Shown piece after piece: positions 1 to 9,307 of a stretch of DNA of 64,000 nucleotides. The translations under genes and the position numbers were made by a program. Location: assembly GCF_021033825.1 (NCBI RefSeq), contig NZ_JAIFXZ010000015.1, positions 1-64,000 on the forward strand, in the 5' to 3' direction. Under the pieces are notes generated by a model that saw only the letters and a list, made by a program, of their open reading frames with translations, was not told the origin of the DNA and searched no databases. Each line of letters opens with the position of its first letter. Within the stretch, counting starts at the first letter, position 1. The DNA is from Dietzia aurantiaca. Lineage in GTDB: Bacteria; Actinomycetota; Actinomycetes; Mycobacteriales; Mycobacteriaceae.

Positions 1-1
1 C

Positions 2-160
2 TGGGGCGGTTCACCCCGGACCATCATCGACCTACCAGCACACCGCCACAGCCGCTGGTGGAACCGAAACCACCACCGCTACCACCCACCCGGCAACAGC
101 GCCCTGGAAAACCAACTCAAAACCATCATCGACAACCTCACCGACCCACCACCCTTCTAA
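2..160 (+). CDS. C-terminal fragment of an unidentified protein (5' truncated by window edge)
   Basis: Frame 2 is open from the window edge to a TAA at 158-160 and encodes about 52 residues. They contain a Trp/Asn/His/Arg-rich stretch (NRNHHRYH near residue 21) and a helix-like C-terminus (LENQLKTIID). The codons are strikingly A/C-rich (AAC, ACC, CAC, CAA) and unlike the G/C-ending usage of the next genes, which may point to a mobile or HNH/DUF222-type gene. I do not recognise the family. The frame was chosen because it looks most protein-like; the other two plus frames are also partly open. Confidence 0.35.
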   Translation, partial: WGGSPRTIIDLPAHRHSRWWNRNHHRYHPPGNSALENQLKTIIDNLTDPPPF

Positions 161-218
161 CCGACGGAGGGCTGGCGGCAACCAGGCAGACCGAGGTCCG
201 GCGGGGCCAGCAGATCGA

Positions 219-362
219 TCAGGAGACCATGGACCCACCGGTGGACCCGTTGAAGATCTGCGAGGCGTTGAGGTAGACCTCCTCGACCGGCAGCGGTGCC
301 TGCAGCAGTAGCCACGGACGAAGGATGTAGACGCCGATGGTGATGATCTCTGCGGAACCCAT
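219..362 (-). pseudogene. Possible gene remnant, 47 codons
   Basis: The minus strand has an ATG-initiated 47-residue frame, open a further 13 codons upstream to a stop. It has a hydrophobic middle (ITIGVYILRPWLLLQ) followed by a plausible soluble tail (VEEVYLNASQIFNG). The composition is protein-like, but there is no Shine-Dalgarno sequence before the ATG and the frame is short. It may be the 3' remnant of a decayed membrane-protein gene. No family is recognised, and chance is not excluded. Confidence 0.25.
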
Positions 363-471
363 GGGGTGAAGGTAGCCCGCCGCGGCAACCTGTGGGGTGA
401 GTTACGCCTCCGGCGCTGGCCCACGACTACTCGGCCACGAGCACTCACCCAGCAGCGCTAAGCCCTCAGCG
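363..471. other. Intergenic, nothing recognised
   Basis: This short spacer lies between the possible remnant and the 3' end of the aminotransferase gene. I see no convincing stem-loop, promoter or gene in it. Confidence 0.4.
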
Positions 472-1647
472 CTAGTCCACCAACACAGCCTCGAGCCGGA
501 TCATGGCCTCGGCGATCTCGCCGGTACTGCCCGCGAAGCTCAACCGGACGGTGTGCCGGCCATCGACGGTGTCGAAGTCGACGCCGGGTGTGAGCGCGAC
601 CCCGGTCCGGTCGAGGACGTCGGCGCACCAGGCGACCGAGTCGTCCGTCCAGCGCGACACGTCGAAGTAGGCGTAGAACGCACCGTCCGGTGGGGCCACC
701 TCCTCGACTCCCAGCTCCCCCAGCCGCCGCAGCACGAGTTCACGGTTGCGGGCGTAGCGCTCGACATGCCCGTCGAGTTCGGCGGCCGAGGCCTCGGTGA
801 ACGCCGCGACGGCCGCGAACTGCGCGTCGGCGGGCGGGCAGATGGTGAGGTTGCCGATCAGCCGGTCAACGGGATCGCGCAGGTACTCGGGCAGCAGCAT
901 CCAGCCGACCCGCCACCCGGTCATCGAGAAGTACTTGGACACCGACCCCATCACCACAGCGTCGCAGCTGGTCTGCCACGCGCTCGCGCACTCCCGGCCG
1001 TAGGTGATCCCGTGATAGATCTCGTCGCTGACGAGCAGGGTCCCGTTCGCCGAGCACCAGCGGGAGAGGTCGGCGAGCTCGTCCGAGTCGATGATCGTGC
1101 CGGTGGGGTTGGCGGGGCTGGCCACGATCAGTCCCGCCGGTGCGTGGCCGAGCTCGGCCGCGACGGCCTCGAGCTGCGCGACCGTCGGTTGGTAGCGGGT
1201 CTCGGGACCGCACGCGATCTCGCGCACGTGGCACCCCAACGCCTGGAGGGTATTGCGGTAGGCGGGATAGCCGGGACGCGCCATCACCACGGTGTCGCCG
1301 GGGTCGAACGCGGCGAGGAAGAGCACGGTGAAGCCGCCGGAAGACCCGGTGGTGACGACGACGTCGTCGACCGTCACGTCCACGCCGTCCCGTCGCCGGT
1401 GATACGTCGCGATCGCCTCGCGGAGGGGACGGATCCCGAGCGCCTCCGTGTATCCGAGAATCTCCGTGTCGAGGGCGTGATGCGCGGCCGCCAGCACCGG
1501 GCCGGGTGCCGGTGTCGAGGGCTGCCCGGCACAGAGGGAGATCACATCGCCGTGGGTCTCCTGCCGGCGGGCCGCAGCGGCCAGGACGCTCATGACGTGG
1601 AACGGCTCGACGGCCGAGCGGCGGGAGGGCTCGCGGAAGACGGACAT
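472..1647 (-). CDS. PLP-dependent aminotransferase, class I/II (aspartate aminotransferase fold)
   Basis: A 391-residue cytoplasmic fold-type I PLP enzyme that would transfer an amino group between an amino acid and a 2-oxo acid. The Schiff-base lysine is K238 in GSVSKYFSMTGWRVGW, with the phosphate-binding Arg at 246. The cofactor motifs SPANPTG (177-183) and DEIYHG (208-213) are intact, and length is normal for the family. I chose the ATG at 1647. A longer start at 1707 would overlap the upstream transporter gene; this start leaves a 35-bp gap. The close spacing on the same strand suggests cotranscription with the transporter. The substrate cannot be read from sequence; AspC/AlaT-like or a general aromatic/branched-chain enzyme are all possible. 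Confidence 0.85.
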   Translation of the reverse strand: MSVFREPSRRSAVEPFHVMSVLAAAARRQETHGDVISLCAGQPSTPAPGPVLAAAHHALDTEILGYTEALGIRPLREAIATYHRRRDGVDVTVDDVVVTTGSSGGFTVLFLAAFDPGDTVVMARPGYPAYRNTLQALGCHVREIACGPETRYQPTVAQLEAVAAELGHAPAGLIVASPANPTGTIIDSDELADLSRWCSANGTLLVSDEIYHGITYGRECASAWQTSCDAVVMGSVSKYFSMTGWRVGWMLLPEYLRDPVDRLIGNLTICPPADAQFAAVAAFTEASAAELDGHVERYARNRELVLRRLGELGVEEVAPPDGAFYAYFDVSRWTDDSVAWCADVLDRTGVALTPGVDFDTVDGRHTVRLSFAGSTGEIAEAMIRLEAVLVD

Positions 1648-1682
1648 GACACAGACGTTAGCGTCCGCGTTCGAGGGGGTGG

Positions 1683-3308
1683 CTACACAGTCAACCCGAA
1701 CACCCACACCAGCAGTGTCATGGTGACCAGGGTGATGGCCACCAGCCCGAACAGGTTGAGCCAGATCCCGCCCCGGATCATCTGCCCGATCGTCACGTAC
1801 CCCGATCCGTAGGCGATCGCGTTGGGTGGGGTGGCCACGGGAAGCATGAACGCACAGCTCGCGGCGAGGGCGACAGGCACGGCCAGCAGCATCGGGTCCA
1901 CACCCAGACCGATGGCGACGCCACCGGCCACCGGAAGGAACGTCGCGGCAGTAGCGGTGTTACTGGTGAGCTCGGTGAGAATCAGGACCCCGCCGGCCGC
2001 GACGAGGACAAGGAGGACGATCGGCAGCGTCCCCAACGCCGCGGCCTGCTCGCCGATCCACACGGTGAGGCCGGAGGCGGAGAACTGCGCGGACAGCGCG
2101 AGACCGCCGCCGAACAACAACAGCACGCCCCACGGCAACTCCAGGGCCGCGTTCCAGGTGAGCAGCCGAACCCCACGCGCCGTTCCGGCGGGCAGCAGGA
2201 ACAGCAGCAGGCCGGCGATCAGCGCGATCCCCGCGTCCGTGACGGGCGGGGTATCCCACACCAGCGGGACCGCCACCCAGGCGACGGCCGCCGCGACGAA
2301 CACCACGAGGACTCGCTTCTCCCCGGACGAGGTCGTGCCGAGCTTGCGGAGCTCGTCGTCGAACAGTTCGTGGCCGCCCGGAATCTCCTCCAGCTCGGGC
2401 TTGAACAGCACCTTCGTGAGCAGGAACCAGGTGAACACCAGCATCACCACCGCGAGCGGCAGTCCGACCAGCATCCACCGGCCGAAGCCCAGGACGATGC
2501 CGAACTCAGCCTCAAGATACCCGGCCAGCAGGGTGTTGGGCGGGGTGCCGATGATGGTCGCGAGAGACCCGACCGATGCCGCGTAGGCGATGCCCAGCAT
2601 GAGCGAGGTGCCGAAGTTGGACCGGATGACGGTCTTGGCGGCCTCGTCCATGGACGCCCCGGAGCCGTCATCCGCCGTGGCCTCCCGCCCGAGTTCGGAG
2701 GCCAGCATGAGCACGGAGACACCGATCGGCAACATCATCACCGCGGTCGCCGTGTTGGAGACCCACATGCTGAGGAAGCCGGTGGCAATCATGAACCCGG
2801 CCACCACCCTCGTGGACCGGGTCCCCATCGCGCGCACGGTGAGCAACGCGATCCGTCTGTGCAGGTTCCACCGCTGCATCGCGATGGCGATGAGGAACCC
2901 GCCCATGAACAGGAAGATGATGTTGTTGCCGTACTGGGCACCAACGTCGTCCACCGAGATGCCGTCCCCTAGCACGGGGAACGCAATGAGGGGCACCAGC
3001 GCGGTCGCCGGAATGGGGATGCACTCGGACATCCACCAGATCCCCAGCAGGACGGCTATGGCGGCGGTGAGCCGCGCGTTGTGCTCGAGGTCGCCCGGCA
3101 TGACGAAGTAGACCAACAGAGCTGCCGCCACGCCCGCGACCACCCCGACGACCGAGCGGATGAACTCGCTGCGGGGCACCGCCTCGTCGAGCTCGCCCGG
3201 CGACCGCTGGTCGACCTCGGCACCCCGGTCGGGGTCCGGCTCCAGTCCCTGTAGGTGCGCGGCCAACACGATCTTGCGATCGTCGTTCCCGTCGTCGTGC
3301 TCGGCCAT
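1683..3308 (-). CDS. DASS/SLC13-family sodium:dicarboxylate (anion) symporter
   Basis: A 541-residue polytopic inner-membrane transporter with a hydrophilic N-terminus of about 48 residues and then roughly a dozen hydrophobic segments. The two SNT motifs that define the DASS/SLC13 substrate and sodium sites are present: SNTATAVMMLP at about 184 and SNTATAATFLP at about 449. A dicarboxylate such as succinate, malate or citrate is the expected substrate class; the specific one is not evident. The ATG at 3308 is preferred over an upstream GTG (3332) because GGGAG lies 6 nt before it. The aminotransferase follows 35 bp downstream, so C4 and amino-acid metabolism may be linked. Confidence 0.88.
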   Translation of the reverse strand: MAEHDDGNDDRKIVLAAHLQGLEPDPDRGAEVDQRSPGELDEAVPRSEFIRSVVGVVAGVAAALLVYFVMPGDLEHNARLTAAIAVLLGIWWMSECIPIPATALVPLIAFPVLGDGISVDDVGAQYGNNIIFLFMGGFLIAIAMQRWNLHRRIALLTVRAMGTRSTRVVAGFMIATGFLSMWVSNTATAVMMLPIGVSVLMLASELGREATADDGSGASMDEAAKTVIRSNFGTSLMLGIAYAASVGSLATIIGTPPNTLLAGYLEAEFGIVLGFGRWMLVGLPLAVVMLVFTWFLLTKVLFKPELEEIPGGHELFDDELRKLGTTSSGEKRVLVVFVAAAVAWVAVPLVWDTPPVTDAGIALIAGLLLFLLPAGTARGVRLLTWNAALELPWGVLLLFGGGLALSAQFSASGLTVWIGEQAAALGTLPIVLLVLVAAGGVLILTELTSNTATAATFLPVAGGVAIGLGVDPMLLAVPVALAASCAFMLPVATPPNAIAYGSGYVTIGQMIRGGIWLNLFGLVAITLVTMTLLVWVFGLTV

Positions 3309-3488
3309 GTCATCTCCCTCGTCGCGCCTCACCGTCCTAGTCGGTGCAGGGCGGCTCTACGGTAGCGGTCGGCGGGCCGGGTCCACATCCGGACCACACA
3401 TACCGGCCGACCGCCGGGGGATGCTGGCCACCACCGACGTTCCGTCGCCGTCACTGCGAAAAATGCTGCCCGGCGGGTAGCGCGCTGC

Positions 3489-5120
3489 TCAGTTCTGGCC
3501 CGAACGCTCCTTGCGGAGCAGGAAGCGCTGGATCTTGCCCGAGGGGGTCTTGGGCAGCTCGCGCGCGAAGTGGATCCTGCGGGGGAACGCATGCGCCGCG
3601 AACTCGGTCTTGACCCACTTCTGGAGCTCTGCGGCCTTGTCGTCGTCGCCCTCCACTCCGTCCCGTAGCACCACGTACGCCTCCAGGACCTCGCCTGCGA
3701 GGTCGTCGGGCACGCCGATGATCGCCGACTCGAGGACGTCCGGATGCTTGGCCAGGACCGACTCCACATCGAAGGGGCCGATGCGGTAACCGGACATGAT
3801 GATCACGTCGTCGTCGCGGCTGGAGAAGTAGAAGTGCCCGTCGTCGTCGAGCTTGGCAGCGTCACCGGTGTAGTACCAGCGCCCGTCCTTGCTGAACCGC
3901 TCGGCGGTCTTCTCGGGCGCCTCGTGGTAACCCGTGAACCACATGAGCGGGCTCGCGGGCACGTCGATCGCCACCCGGCCGAGCTCGCCCGCCGGGGCCG
4001 GCACGTCGGCGTCGGCGGCGAGGACTGCGCAGGTCCACCCCGGCAACGGCACACCCATCGAGCCGGGGCGGACGTCCTCGCGCAGCGAGTCGTGCCACGG
4101 GTTGATGATGAACATGCCGTGCTCGGTCTGGCCGTACTGGTCGCGGACCTCCACGCCGAACTGCTCGATCGACCAGTCGATCACCTCGGGGGTGAGCGGC
4201 TCGCCCGCGGCCGAGGCGCGGCGCAGCTTCACGTCCGCGGGCGCGATGTCGGCCTTGGCGCGCATCGTCCGGTAGACGGTGGGCGCGGCGGCGAAGTTGG
4301 TGACGTGGAAGAACTGCAGCACCGCGAACGCCAACTCCGGCGAGTAGCGCGCGTGCAGCAGGAGGCTGCGCCGGCCGACCGCCATCGGGCCGAGGATGCC
4401 GTAGTACAGGCCGTACGCCCAGCCCGGGTCGGCGCCGTTCCAGAACACGTCGTCGGCACGCACGTCCAGGCCGGTCTCGATGTACTGGTGGAACGCGGCC
4501 AGCGCGCGGACCGGCACCACGACGCCCTTCGGGGTGCCGGTCGTTCCGGAGGTGAAGAGCATGACCATGCCGGCGTCCGGACCGGTGACCGCGGCGGGGC
4601 GGCCGGGCTCCTGGGCGGCGATGATGGTCGCCAGGTCCAGATCGCCCTCGCGGGCATCGGGGCAGTCCACGAGCCCGGCCACGACCACCGGGACGTCCGC
4701 CTTCTCGATCTTCCCGCGCTGGTCGGCGTCGGAGATGATCACCTTGGCGTCGCCGCCGTTTATCCGCATCTCGATCGCGGGCCACGCGAACGCGGTGAAC
4801 AGCGGCATGTGGACGGCGCCCAGGCGCCAGATTCCCACGAGCGTGAACACCAGGTCCGCGGACTTGGACATCAGCGTGGCCACCCGGTCGCCCTCGGACA
4901 CCCCGAGGTCGGCCAGCGCGGCGGCGACCTTCTCACTCTCGGTGCGCAGTTCGCCGTACGTGATGTCGCGGCCGGTGAGATCGGCGTCGATGACCGTGAA
5001 GGCCACTGCCTCGGGATCATGCCGGTCGCAGAGGAACTCCGCGGCACTGGCGCCGGGGACGTCGTAGATCGCCAGCAGTTGCTCCGGCGACAGGGGCGTG
5101 GACGCGGTGTTCTGGGTCAT
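3489..5120 (-). CDS. AMP-dependent acyl-CoA synthetase (acetyl/medium-chain type)
   Basis: A 543-residue adenylate-forming ligase that would activate a carboxylic acid as an acyl-AMP and transfer it to CoA. The P-loop-like motif FTSGTTGTPKG (189-199), YGQTE (329-333) and YYTGD (416-420) are intact, as is the C-terminal lysine motif PKTPSGK (K529), so it should be active. Its pattern resembles acetyl-CoA synthetase/ACSM enzymes more than the FadD19/FadD17 ligases later in the window. The ATG at 5120 was chosen; the upstream GTG/ATG extension is low-complexity and has no family similarity. It is divergent from the acyl-CoA dehydrogenase at 5309, so the two probably share a promoter region and a fatty-acid or branched-acid substrate. 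Confidence 0.85.
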   Translation of the reverse strand: MTQNTASTPLSPEQLLAIYDVPGASAAEFLCDRHDPEAVAFTVIDADLTGRDITYGELRTESEKVAAALADLGVSEGDRVATLMSKSADLVFTLVGIWRLGAVHMPLFTAFAWPAIEMRINGGDAKVIISDADQRGKIEKADVPVVVAGLVDCPDAREGDLDLATIIAAQEPGRPAAVTGPDAGMVMLFTSGTTGTPKGVVVPVRALAAFHQYIETGLDVRADDVFWNGADPGWAYGLYYGILGPMAVGRRSLLLHARYSPELAFAVLQFFHVTNFAAAPTVYRTMRAKADIAPADVKLRRASAAGEPLTPEVIDWSIEQFGVEVRDQYGQTEHGMFIINPWHDSLREDVRPGSMGVPLPGWTCAVLAADADVPAPAGELGRVAIDVPASPLMWFTGYHEAPEKTAERFSKDGRWYYTGDAAKLDDDGHFYFSSRDDDVIIMSGYRIGPFDVESVLAKHPDVLESAIIGVPDDLAGEVLEAYVVLRDGVEGDDDKAAELQKWVKTEFAAHAFPRRIHFARELPKTPSGKIQRFLLRKERSGQN

Positions 5121-5308
5121 ACCCACCGATTCTGGTCGAGTGCCCGGATGCCGCGCCACCACCACCCACCGACGGGCACCCCCGGTTTCGGGCTGGCACG
5201 CCACGGCGGCGCCGGTGCAGTCTGGCGGTGCACTCTAATGGAACATCTATCTGTTTTCGCATGGCGCTGTTTCTGCACGCACGACTACCGAACGCCCCGG
5301 AGGACCCC

Positions 5309-6466
5309 ATGGCCGTGGACCGATTGCTCCCCACCGACGAGGCCTACGAGCTGCTCGAGATGACCCGCGACGTCGCGGACAAGCTGCTCGAGCCGATCGC
5401 CGCAGAGCACGAGCGGAACCACACCTACCCGGACGGGCTGTTCGCGCAGCTCGGCGAGGTCGGGCTGCTCGGTCTGCCCTACCCCGAGGAGTTCGGCGGC
5501 GGCGACCAGCCGTACGAGGTGTACCTGCAGGTACTCGAGGAGCTCGGCGCGCGCTGGGCCGCCGTCGCCGTGGCCACCAGCGTGCACGGACTGTCCTGCT
5601 TCCCGCTGGCCACCGCCGGTTCCGACGATCAGAAGGCGGAGTGGCTGCCCGGGTTGCTCGCCGGCGAGCAGATCGGCGCGTACTCGCTGTCCGAGCCGCA
5701 GGCCGGGTCCGACGCGGCGGCGCTGCGCTGCCGGGCTGTCCGCGAGGGTGATGGCCCGGGCGCCGAGTACGTGGTCACCGGCACCAAGTCGTGGATCACC
5801 CACGGCGGGATCGCCGACGTCTACAACACCTTCCTGCGCACCGGCGAGGGCTCGCGCGGCATCTCCTGCCTGCTCGTGCCGCGCGACACCGAGAACCTGC
5901 ACTTCGGCAGGCCCGAGGACAAGATGGGCCTCAACGGCGTGCCCACCACCACCGCGTCCTACGAGGGAGCCCGGGTCGACGCCGGCCGACTGATCGGCGC
6001 CGAGGGCGACGGCCTGCGGATCGCGTTCTCGGCGCTGGACTCGGGCCGCCTCGGGATCGCCGCGGTCGCGACCGGCATCGCCCAGCGGGCCCTCGACGAC
6101 GCCGTGGCCTACGCCAACGAGCGTGAGGCGTTCGGCAAGACCATCATCGGCCACCAGGGCCTGGGCTTCCTGCTCGCCGACATGGCCGCCGCCGTCGGCT
6201 CCGCCCGCGCCACCTACCTGGATGCCGCGCGCCGCAAGGACGCCGGCCGCCCGTACTCGCGCGAGGCGTCGATCGCCAAGCTCACCGCCACCGACGCGGC
6301 CATGAAGGTCACCACCGACGCCGTCCAGGTGCTCGGCGGTGTCGGCTACACCCGCGAGTTCCCGGCGGAGCGCTACATGCGCGAGGCCAAGATCACCCAG
6401 ATCTTCGAGGGCACCAACCAGATCCAGCGTCTGGTGATCGCGCGTGGAATGACGGAGCGGGCATGA
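5309..6466 (+). CDS. Acyl-CoA dehydrogenase
   Basis: A 385-residue FAD enzyme catalysing alpha,beta-dehydrogenation of an acyl-CoA. The motifs SLSEPQAGSDA, WITHGG and a C-terminal FEGTNQIQRLVIAR are those of the ACAD family. E367 in FEGTNQ occupies the position of the short/medium-chain catalytic base. The ATG at 5309 follows CGGAGGA by 4-5 nt and matches usual ACAD N-termini; a longer frame from 5228 adds an implausible leader. It is divergent from the acyl-CoA synthetase with a 188-bp shared upstream region, which suggests one degradation step pair. Chain-length specificity is not determined. Confidence 0.9.
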   Translation: MAVDRLLPTDEAYELLEMTRDVADKLLEPIAAEHERNHTYPDGLFAQLGEVGLLGLPYPEEFGGGDQPYEVYLQVLEELGARWAAVAVATSVHGLSCFPLATAGSDDQKAEWLPGLLAGEQIGAYSLSEPQAGSDAAALRCRAVREGDGPGAEYVVTGTKSWITHGGIADVYNTFLRTGEGSRGISCLLVPRDTENLHFGRPEDKMGLNGVPTTTASYEGARVDAGRLIGAEGDGLRIAFSALDSGRLGIAAVATGIAQRALDDAVAYANEREAFGKTIIGHQGLGFLLADMAAAVGSARATYLDAARRKDAGRPYSREASIAKLTATDAAMKVTTDAVQVLGGVGYTREFPAERYMREAKITQIFEGTNQIQRLVIARGMTERA

Positions 6467-6501
6467 CGGGCCGGGCATGACGAACTGAGCCCGGCACCCC
6501 G

Positions 6502-6535
6502 GGGCGGGACGCGCGGTCGGCTGCGTGTCCCGCCC
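6502..6535 (+). terminator. Stem-loop terminator after acyl-CoA dehydrogenase
   Basis: A 9-bp GC-rich inverted repeat (GGGCGGGAC / GTCCCGCCC) with a 16-nt loop lies between the acyl-CoA dehydrogenase stop and idi. There is no T-tract, as is usual in high-GC actinobacteria. Confidence 0.5.
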
Positions 6536-6554
6536 TGCGCCTATGGTGGGCCGC

Positions 6555-7103
6555 ATGGCCCCGCACTCTGACTCCCCCGCCCCCGCCGAGTACGTCGTTC
6601 TGCTCGACGAGGACGGCACCCCCGTCGGCTCCGCCGACAAGGCGGGCATCCACACCGATGCCACTCCCCTGCACCTGGCCTTCTCGTGCCACCTGGTCGA
6701 CGACGACGGGCGGGTCCTGCTGACCCGACGAGCACTGGGGAAGTTGACCTGGCCGGGGATCTGGACCAACTCGTTCTGCGGCCACCCCGGGCCCGGCGAG
6801 GATCCGACCGAGGCGATCGTGCGCCGGGCGGAGCAGGAGCTGGGCACGCGGGTCGACTCGATCGAGCCCGCGATCCCCGAATTCCGCTACCGCGCCGTCG
6901 ACGACTCCGGTGTGGTCGAGAACGAGATCTGCCCGGTGTTCACCGCCCGCATCCGCGCCGAGCTGAACCCGCACCCCGACGAGGTGTGCGCCCACCACTG
7001 GGCTCGCCCCGAGGATGTGCGCGCCGCCGTCGACGCCACGCCCTTCGCGTTCAGCCCGTGGATGGTGGCGCAGGTTCCGCGGATGGCGCTCTACTCCCGC
7101 TGA
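6555..7103 (+). CDS. idi: Isopentenyl-diphosphate delta-isomerase, type I
   Basis: A 182-residue Nudix-fold enzyme interconverting IPP and DMAPP, which supplies prenyl units for quinones, carotenoids and other isoprenoids. The active-site Cys is C75 in TNSFCGHP and the catalytic Glu lies in VENEICPVF (E122/E124), matching type I Idi; length is typical. An ATG at 6543 is 4 codons upstream in frame and neither start has a clear Shine-Dalgarno sequence, so the N-terminus is uncertain. It stands alone and converges on the metallophosphoesterase gene, leaving a 49-bp spacer. Confidence 0.92.
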   Translation: MAPHSDSPAPAEYVVLLDEDGTPVGSADKAGIHTDATPLHLAFSCHLVDDDGRVLLTRRALGKLTWPGIWTNSFCGHPGPGEDPTEAIVRRAEQELGTRVDSIEPAIPEFRYRAVDDSGVVENEICPVFTARIRAELNPHPDEVCAHHWARPEDVRAAVDATPFAFSPWMVAQVPRMALYSR

Positions 7104-7152
7104 GCGCCACCCGCGTGACCTCCGGCCGTTCAGCCGGGCTGTTCAGCGCCGG

Positions 7153-9072
7153 CTATTCGGCGGCGGCCGCCTCGACGGTGAACGTGAGCGTGTCCGTGTA
7201 GATCACGCCGTACCGGTCGGTCCCGGTGATCTCGACGGTGTGCTCGCCCGCCTCGAGATCGGACGGCAGGTCGAACCGCCACACGTGCGGGCTCGCCTGC
7301 GCCATCGCCCCGCTGCTCGACAGGTTGTGCGTGGCCGAGACCGGATCGGTGAACTCCCACCCCTTGTTGAGCGCCTCACCGGTCGCCGGCTGCGTGTGCG
7401 TGCCCTCGGTCGCCTCGCCGCCGTCCAGCGAGAAGCTCACGTCGGCATCGGTGGATCCGGCGAAGAAGCTGGTCGAGATCCAGGACTCACCCGAGCGGAC
7501 GTCCTCCAGCGACACGGAGTCCGTCGCGATCGGGCCGGGCCCCTCGCCCACCTTGTCGTCGTCCTGCCACTGCTGAGCCTCCTCGGCCCACGCGCGCCAG
7601 GTGGGGCTGTTGACCCCGGTGAGGAACTGCTTGTCCTGCGGCTCGCCCCGGACGGTGTAGTACTCGGACCGCTCGGTGCCGTCGAACTCGAAGGTCAATA
7701 CACCCGGCTCCGCGGCGTCCGAGGTGTAGGAGTACGGCACGCCGTCGTCGTTGAGCTCACCCGAGTACCAGGAACCCGACACCGCGCCTGCCACAACCTG
7801 GTCGTGGGTCAGCTCGGGGATCCCCGCGTCCGCCCACTCGGCGCGCTGATCGCCCGCGATGTGATTCTCGAGCGTGTGGGTGTGACCACCGACGGTCACG
7901 GCGTTCGGGTAGTCGGCCAGGATCTCGTAGAGCTCGCTGGCGTTGTCGGTGACGACCCCCGTGTAGCTGACGATGGGGGCGTGCGCGGCCACCACGATCG
8001 GTGTGTTCTCGTCCACGGTGGCCAGATCATTGCGGAGCCATTCGAGCTGCTCATCGGTGATCGCCTCGGCGTACCCGCCGTTGCCGCCATCGGCCGACGC
8101 GCCGTTGTAGATGACGTTGAACAGGCCCACGAAGTGCGTCTGGCCCACGTCGTAGGAGTAGTACGGGGCACCGAAGTCGCGCCGGTAGGTGTCGACGGAG
8201 TTCTCCGGGCCCGCGGCATCGAAGTCCATGTCGTGATTGCCCGGGATTGCGCGCACCGGGCCGCCCGCCGCAGCGTAGGAGTCCTTCAGCGCAGGGTTCA
8301 GCGCGAGGTCGTCGCCCACGTTGTCGCCCAGGAGCAGCAGGCCACAGCCCGCGTAGTCGTCGCGGGCCATGAGGTCGGCGATCGCACCGGCACGCGCGTA
8401 CTCCATCTCCTCCATATCGTAGGCCTGGGTATCCGAGGCGATCGCGCAGGACTGCTCGGCAGCCGCGGTGGCCCCGGAGGCCGCCATCGGGAAGTTCACG
8501 GCCTTCGGAAGATCTCCGGTCGGCTCGAGGCCGCCGAACTTCAGCTCCGGCGAGCCCTCCGGGTAGTGGTTGTAGCTGAACTGGGCGAAGTTCTGCTCGT
8601 CGACCGGCACCTGCCAGCCAGCGGGCTGGGTGACGAACGCGGTGAAGTCGCCGCGGACCGGCAGTTCGTAGCGGCCCTCGGCGTCGGTCTGGACCACGTC
8701 GAGGCCGTTGGAGACGCTGACCCCCGGAATGCCGGCTTCCCCACCGTCAATCCGCGAGTTCTTGTTGGCGTCGTCGAACACCTGACCTGTGAGGACCTCC
8801 GGGTCCTCGGCCTCGCCGTCGACCACCTGGACGCCTCCGCCGTAAAGGCCGTCGTTGCCGGGCCCGCCGGGGAGCAGGTCGCCGAGCGAGCCGGTGAGCG
8901 ATCCGCTCGATCCGTCGGCCCCGCTCACCGATCCGAGGGGCAGGCTCCCGCCGTCCTGGGCCACGGCGGGGGCGACGGTCAGCCCGACCGCGGCGACGGC
9001 CGACACCCCGGCCACCGCGATTCGAGCCCCGGCGAGGCGCACGGCGCCTGCACGGTTCGCTTTCAGATACAT
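7153..9072 (-). CDS. Exported calcineurin-like metallophosphoesterase with N-terminal G/S/L-rich segment
   Basis: A 639-residue exported protein. It has a Sec signal peptide ending near AVAQD (about residue 39), a G/S/L-rich stretch (41-75, with GSLPLGSVSG and GSLTGSLG), and an SdrD_B-like beta domain (93-150, FDDANKNSRIDGGEAG). The metallophosphoesterase domain keeps its metal ligands: GDN at 249, GNHD at 278, HAP at 364 and GGHTHT at 395-400. A C-terminal beta domain follows. It probably hydrolyses phosphoesters at the cell surface; the substrate is unknown. The ATG at 9072 follows AAGGAGAA by 4 nt. The G/S/L stretch resembles the C-terminal tails of the surface proteins at 39-51 kb but sits at the mature N-terminus. 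Confidence 0.85.
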   Translation of the reverse strand: MYLKANRAGAVRLAGARIAVAGVSAVAAVGLTVAPAVAQDGGSLPLGSVSGADGSSGSLTGSLGDLLPGGPGNDGLYGGGVQVVDGEAEDPEVLTGQVFDDANKNSRIDGGEAGIPGVSVSNGLDVVQTDAEGRYELPVRGDFTAFVTQPAGWQVPVDEQNFAQFSYNHYPEGSPELKFGGLEPTGDLPKAVNFPMAASGATAAAEQSCAIASDTQAYDMEEMEYARAGAIADLMARDDYAGCGLLLLGDNVGDDLALNPALKDSYAAAGGPVRAIPGNHDMDFDAAGPENSVDTYRRDFGAPYYSYDVGQTHFVGLFNVIYNGASADGGNGGYAEAITDEQLEWLRNDLATVDENTPIVVAAHAPIVSYTGVVTDNASELYEILADYPNAVTVGGHTHTLENHIAGDQRAEWADAGIPELTHDQVVAGAVSGSWYSGELNDDGVPYSYTSDAAEPGVLTFEFDGTERSEYYTVRGEPQDKQFLTGVNSPTWRAWAEEAQQWQDDDKVGEGPGPIATDSVSLEDVRSGESWISTSFFAGSTDADVSFSLDGGEATEGTHTQPATGEALNKGWEFTDPVSATHNLSSSGAMAQASPHVWRFDLPSDLEAGEHTVEITGTDRYGVIYTDTLTFTVEAAAAE

Positions 9073-9307
9073 CGGTTCTCCTTCAGGAAAAGTGAAGTGC
9101 TTCTTGCGAAGTCGAACCGTAGGGAGCGGGCAGAACATCGAAGTGTCGTCGCGGGGGCACGGACCTGAACACGAACCGTCCACCCGTGATCACCGTGGCC
9201 ACACGCTGTCGATGACCGATCAGCGATCGCTGCCGGGCTCCACATAGTGGACCAGTGTGACCACACTGTGGGCGCCCGGCGGCGCGCGGAAGTAAGGATT
9301 CAGTGAC

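Noticed and set aside
397-1812. Long plus-strand open frame (471 codons) over the aminotransferase
   Set aside because: It is the antisense shadow of a clear PLP enzyme; its sequence is Arg/Gly/Asp/Val low-complexity with no domain.
5225-5260. TGGAACATCTATCTGTT as a possible KstR site upstream of the acyl-CoA dehydrogenase
   Set aside because: Only one half-site fits; spacing of the second half is wrong for TnnAACnnGTTnnA.
3744-5363. Long plus-strand open frame over the acyl-CoA synthetase
   Set aside because: His/Val/Gly/Asp-rich antisense shadow with no family features; the minus-strand ligase has all motifs.
7015-9168. Long plus-strand open frame (717 codons) over the metallophosphoesterase
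   Set aside because: Antisense shadow typical of high-GC DNA; the minus-strand gene has intact metal motifs and a ribosome site.
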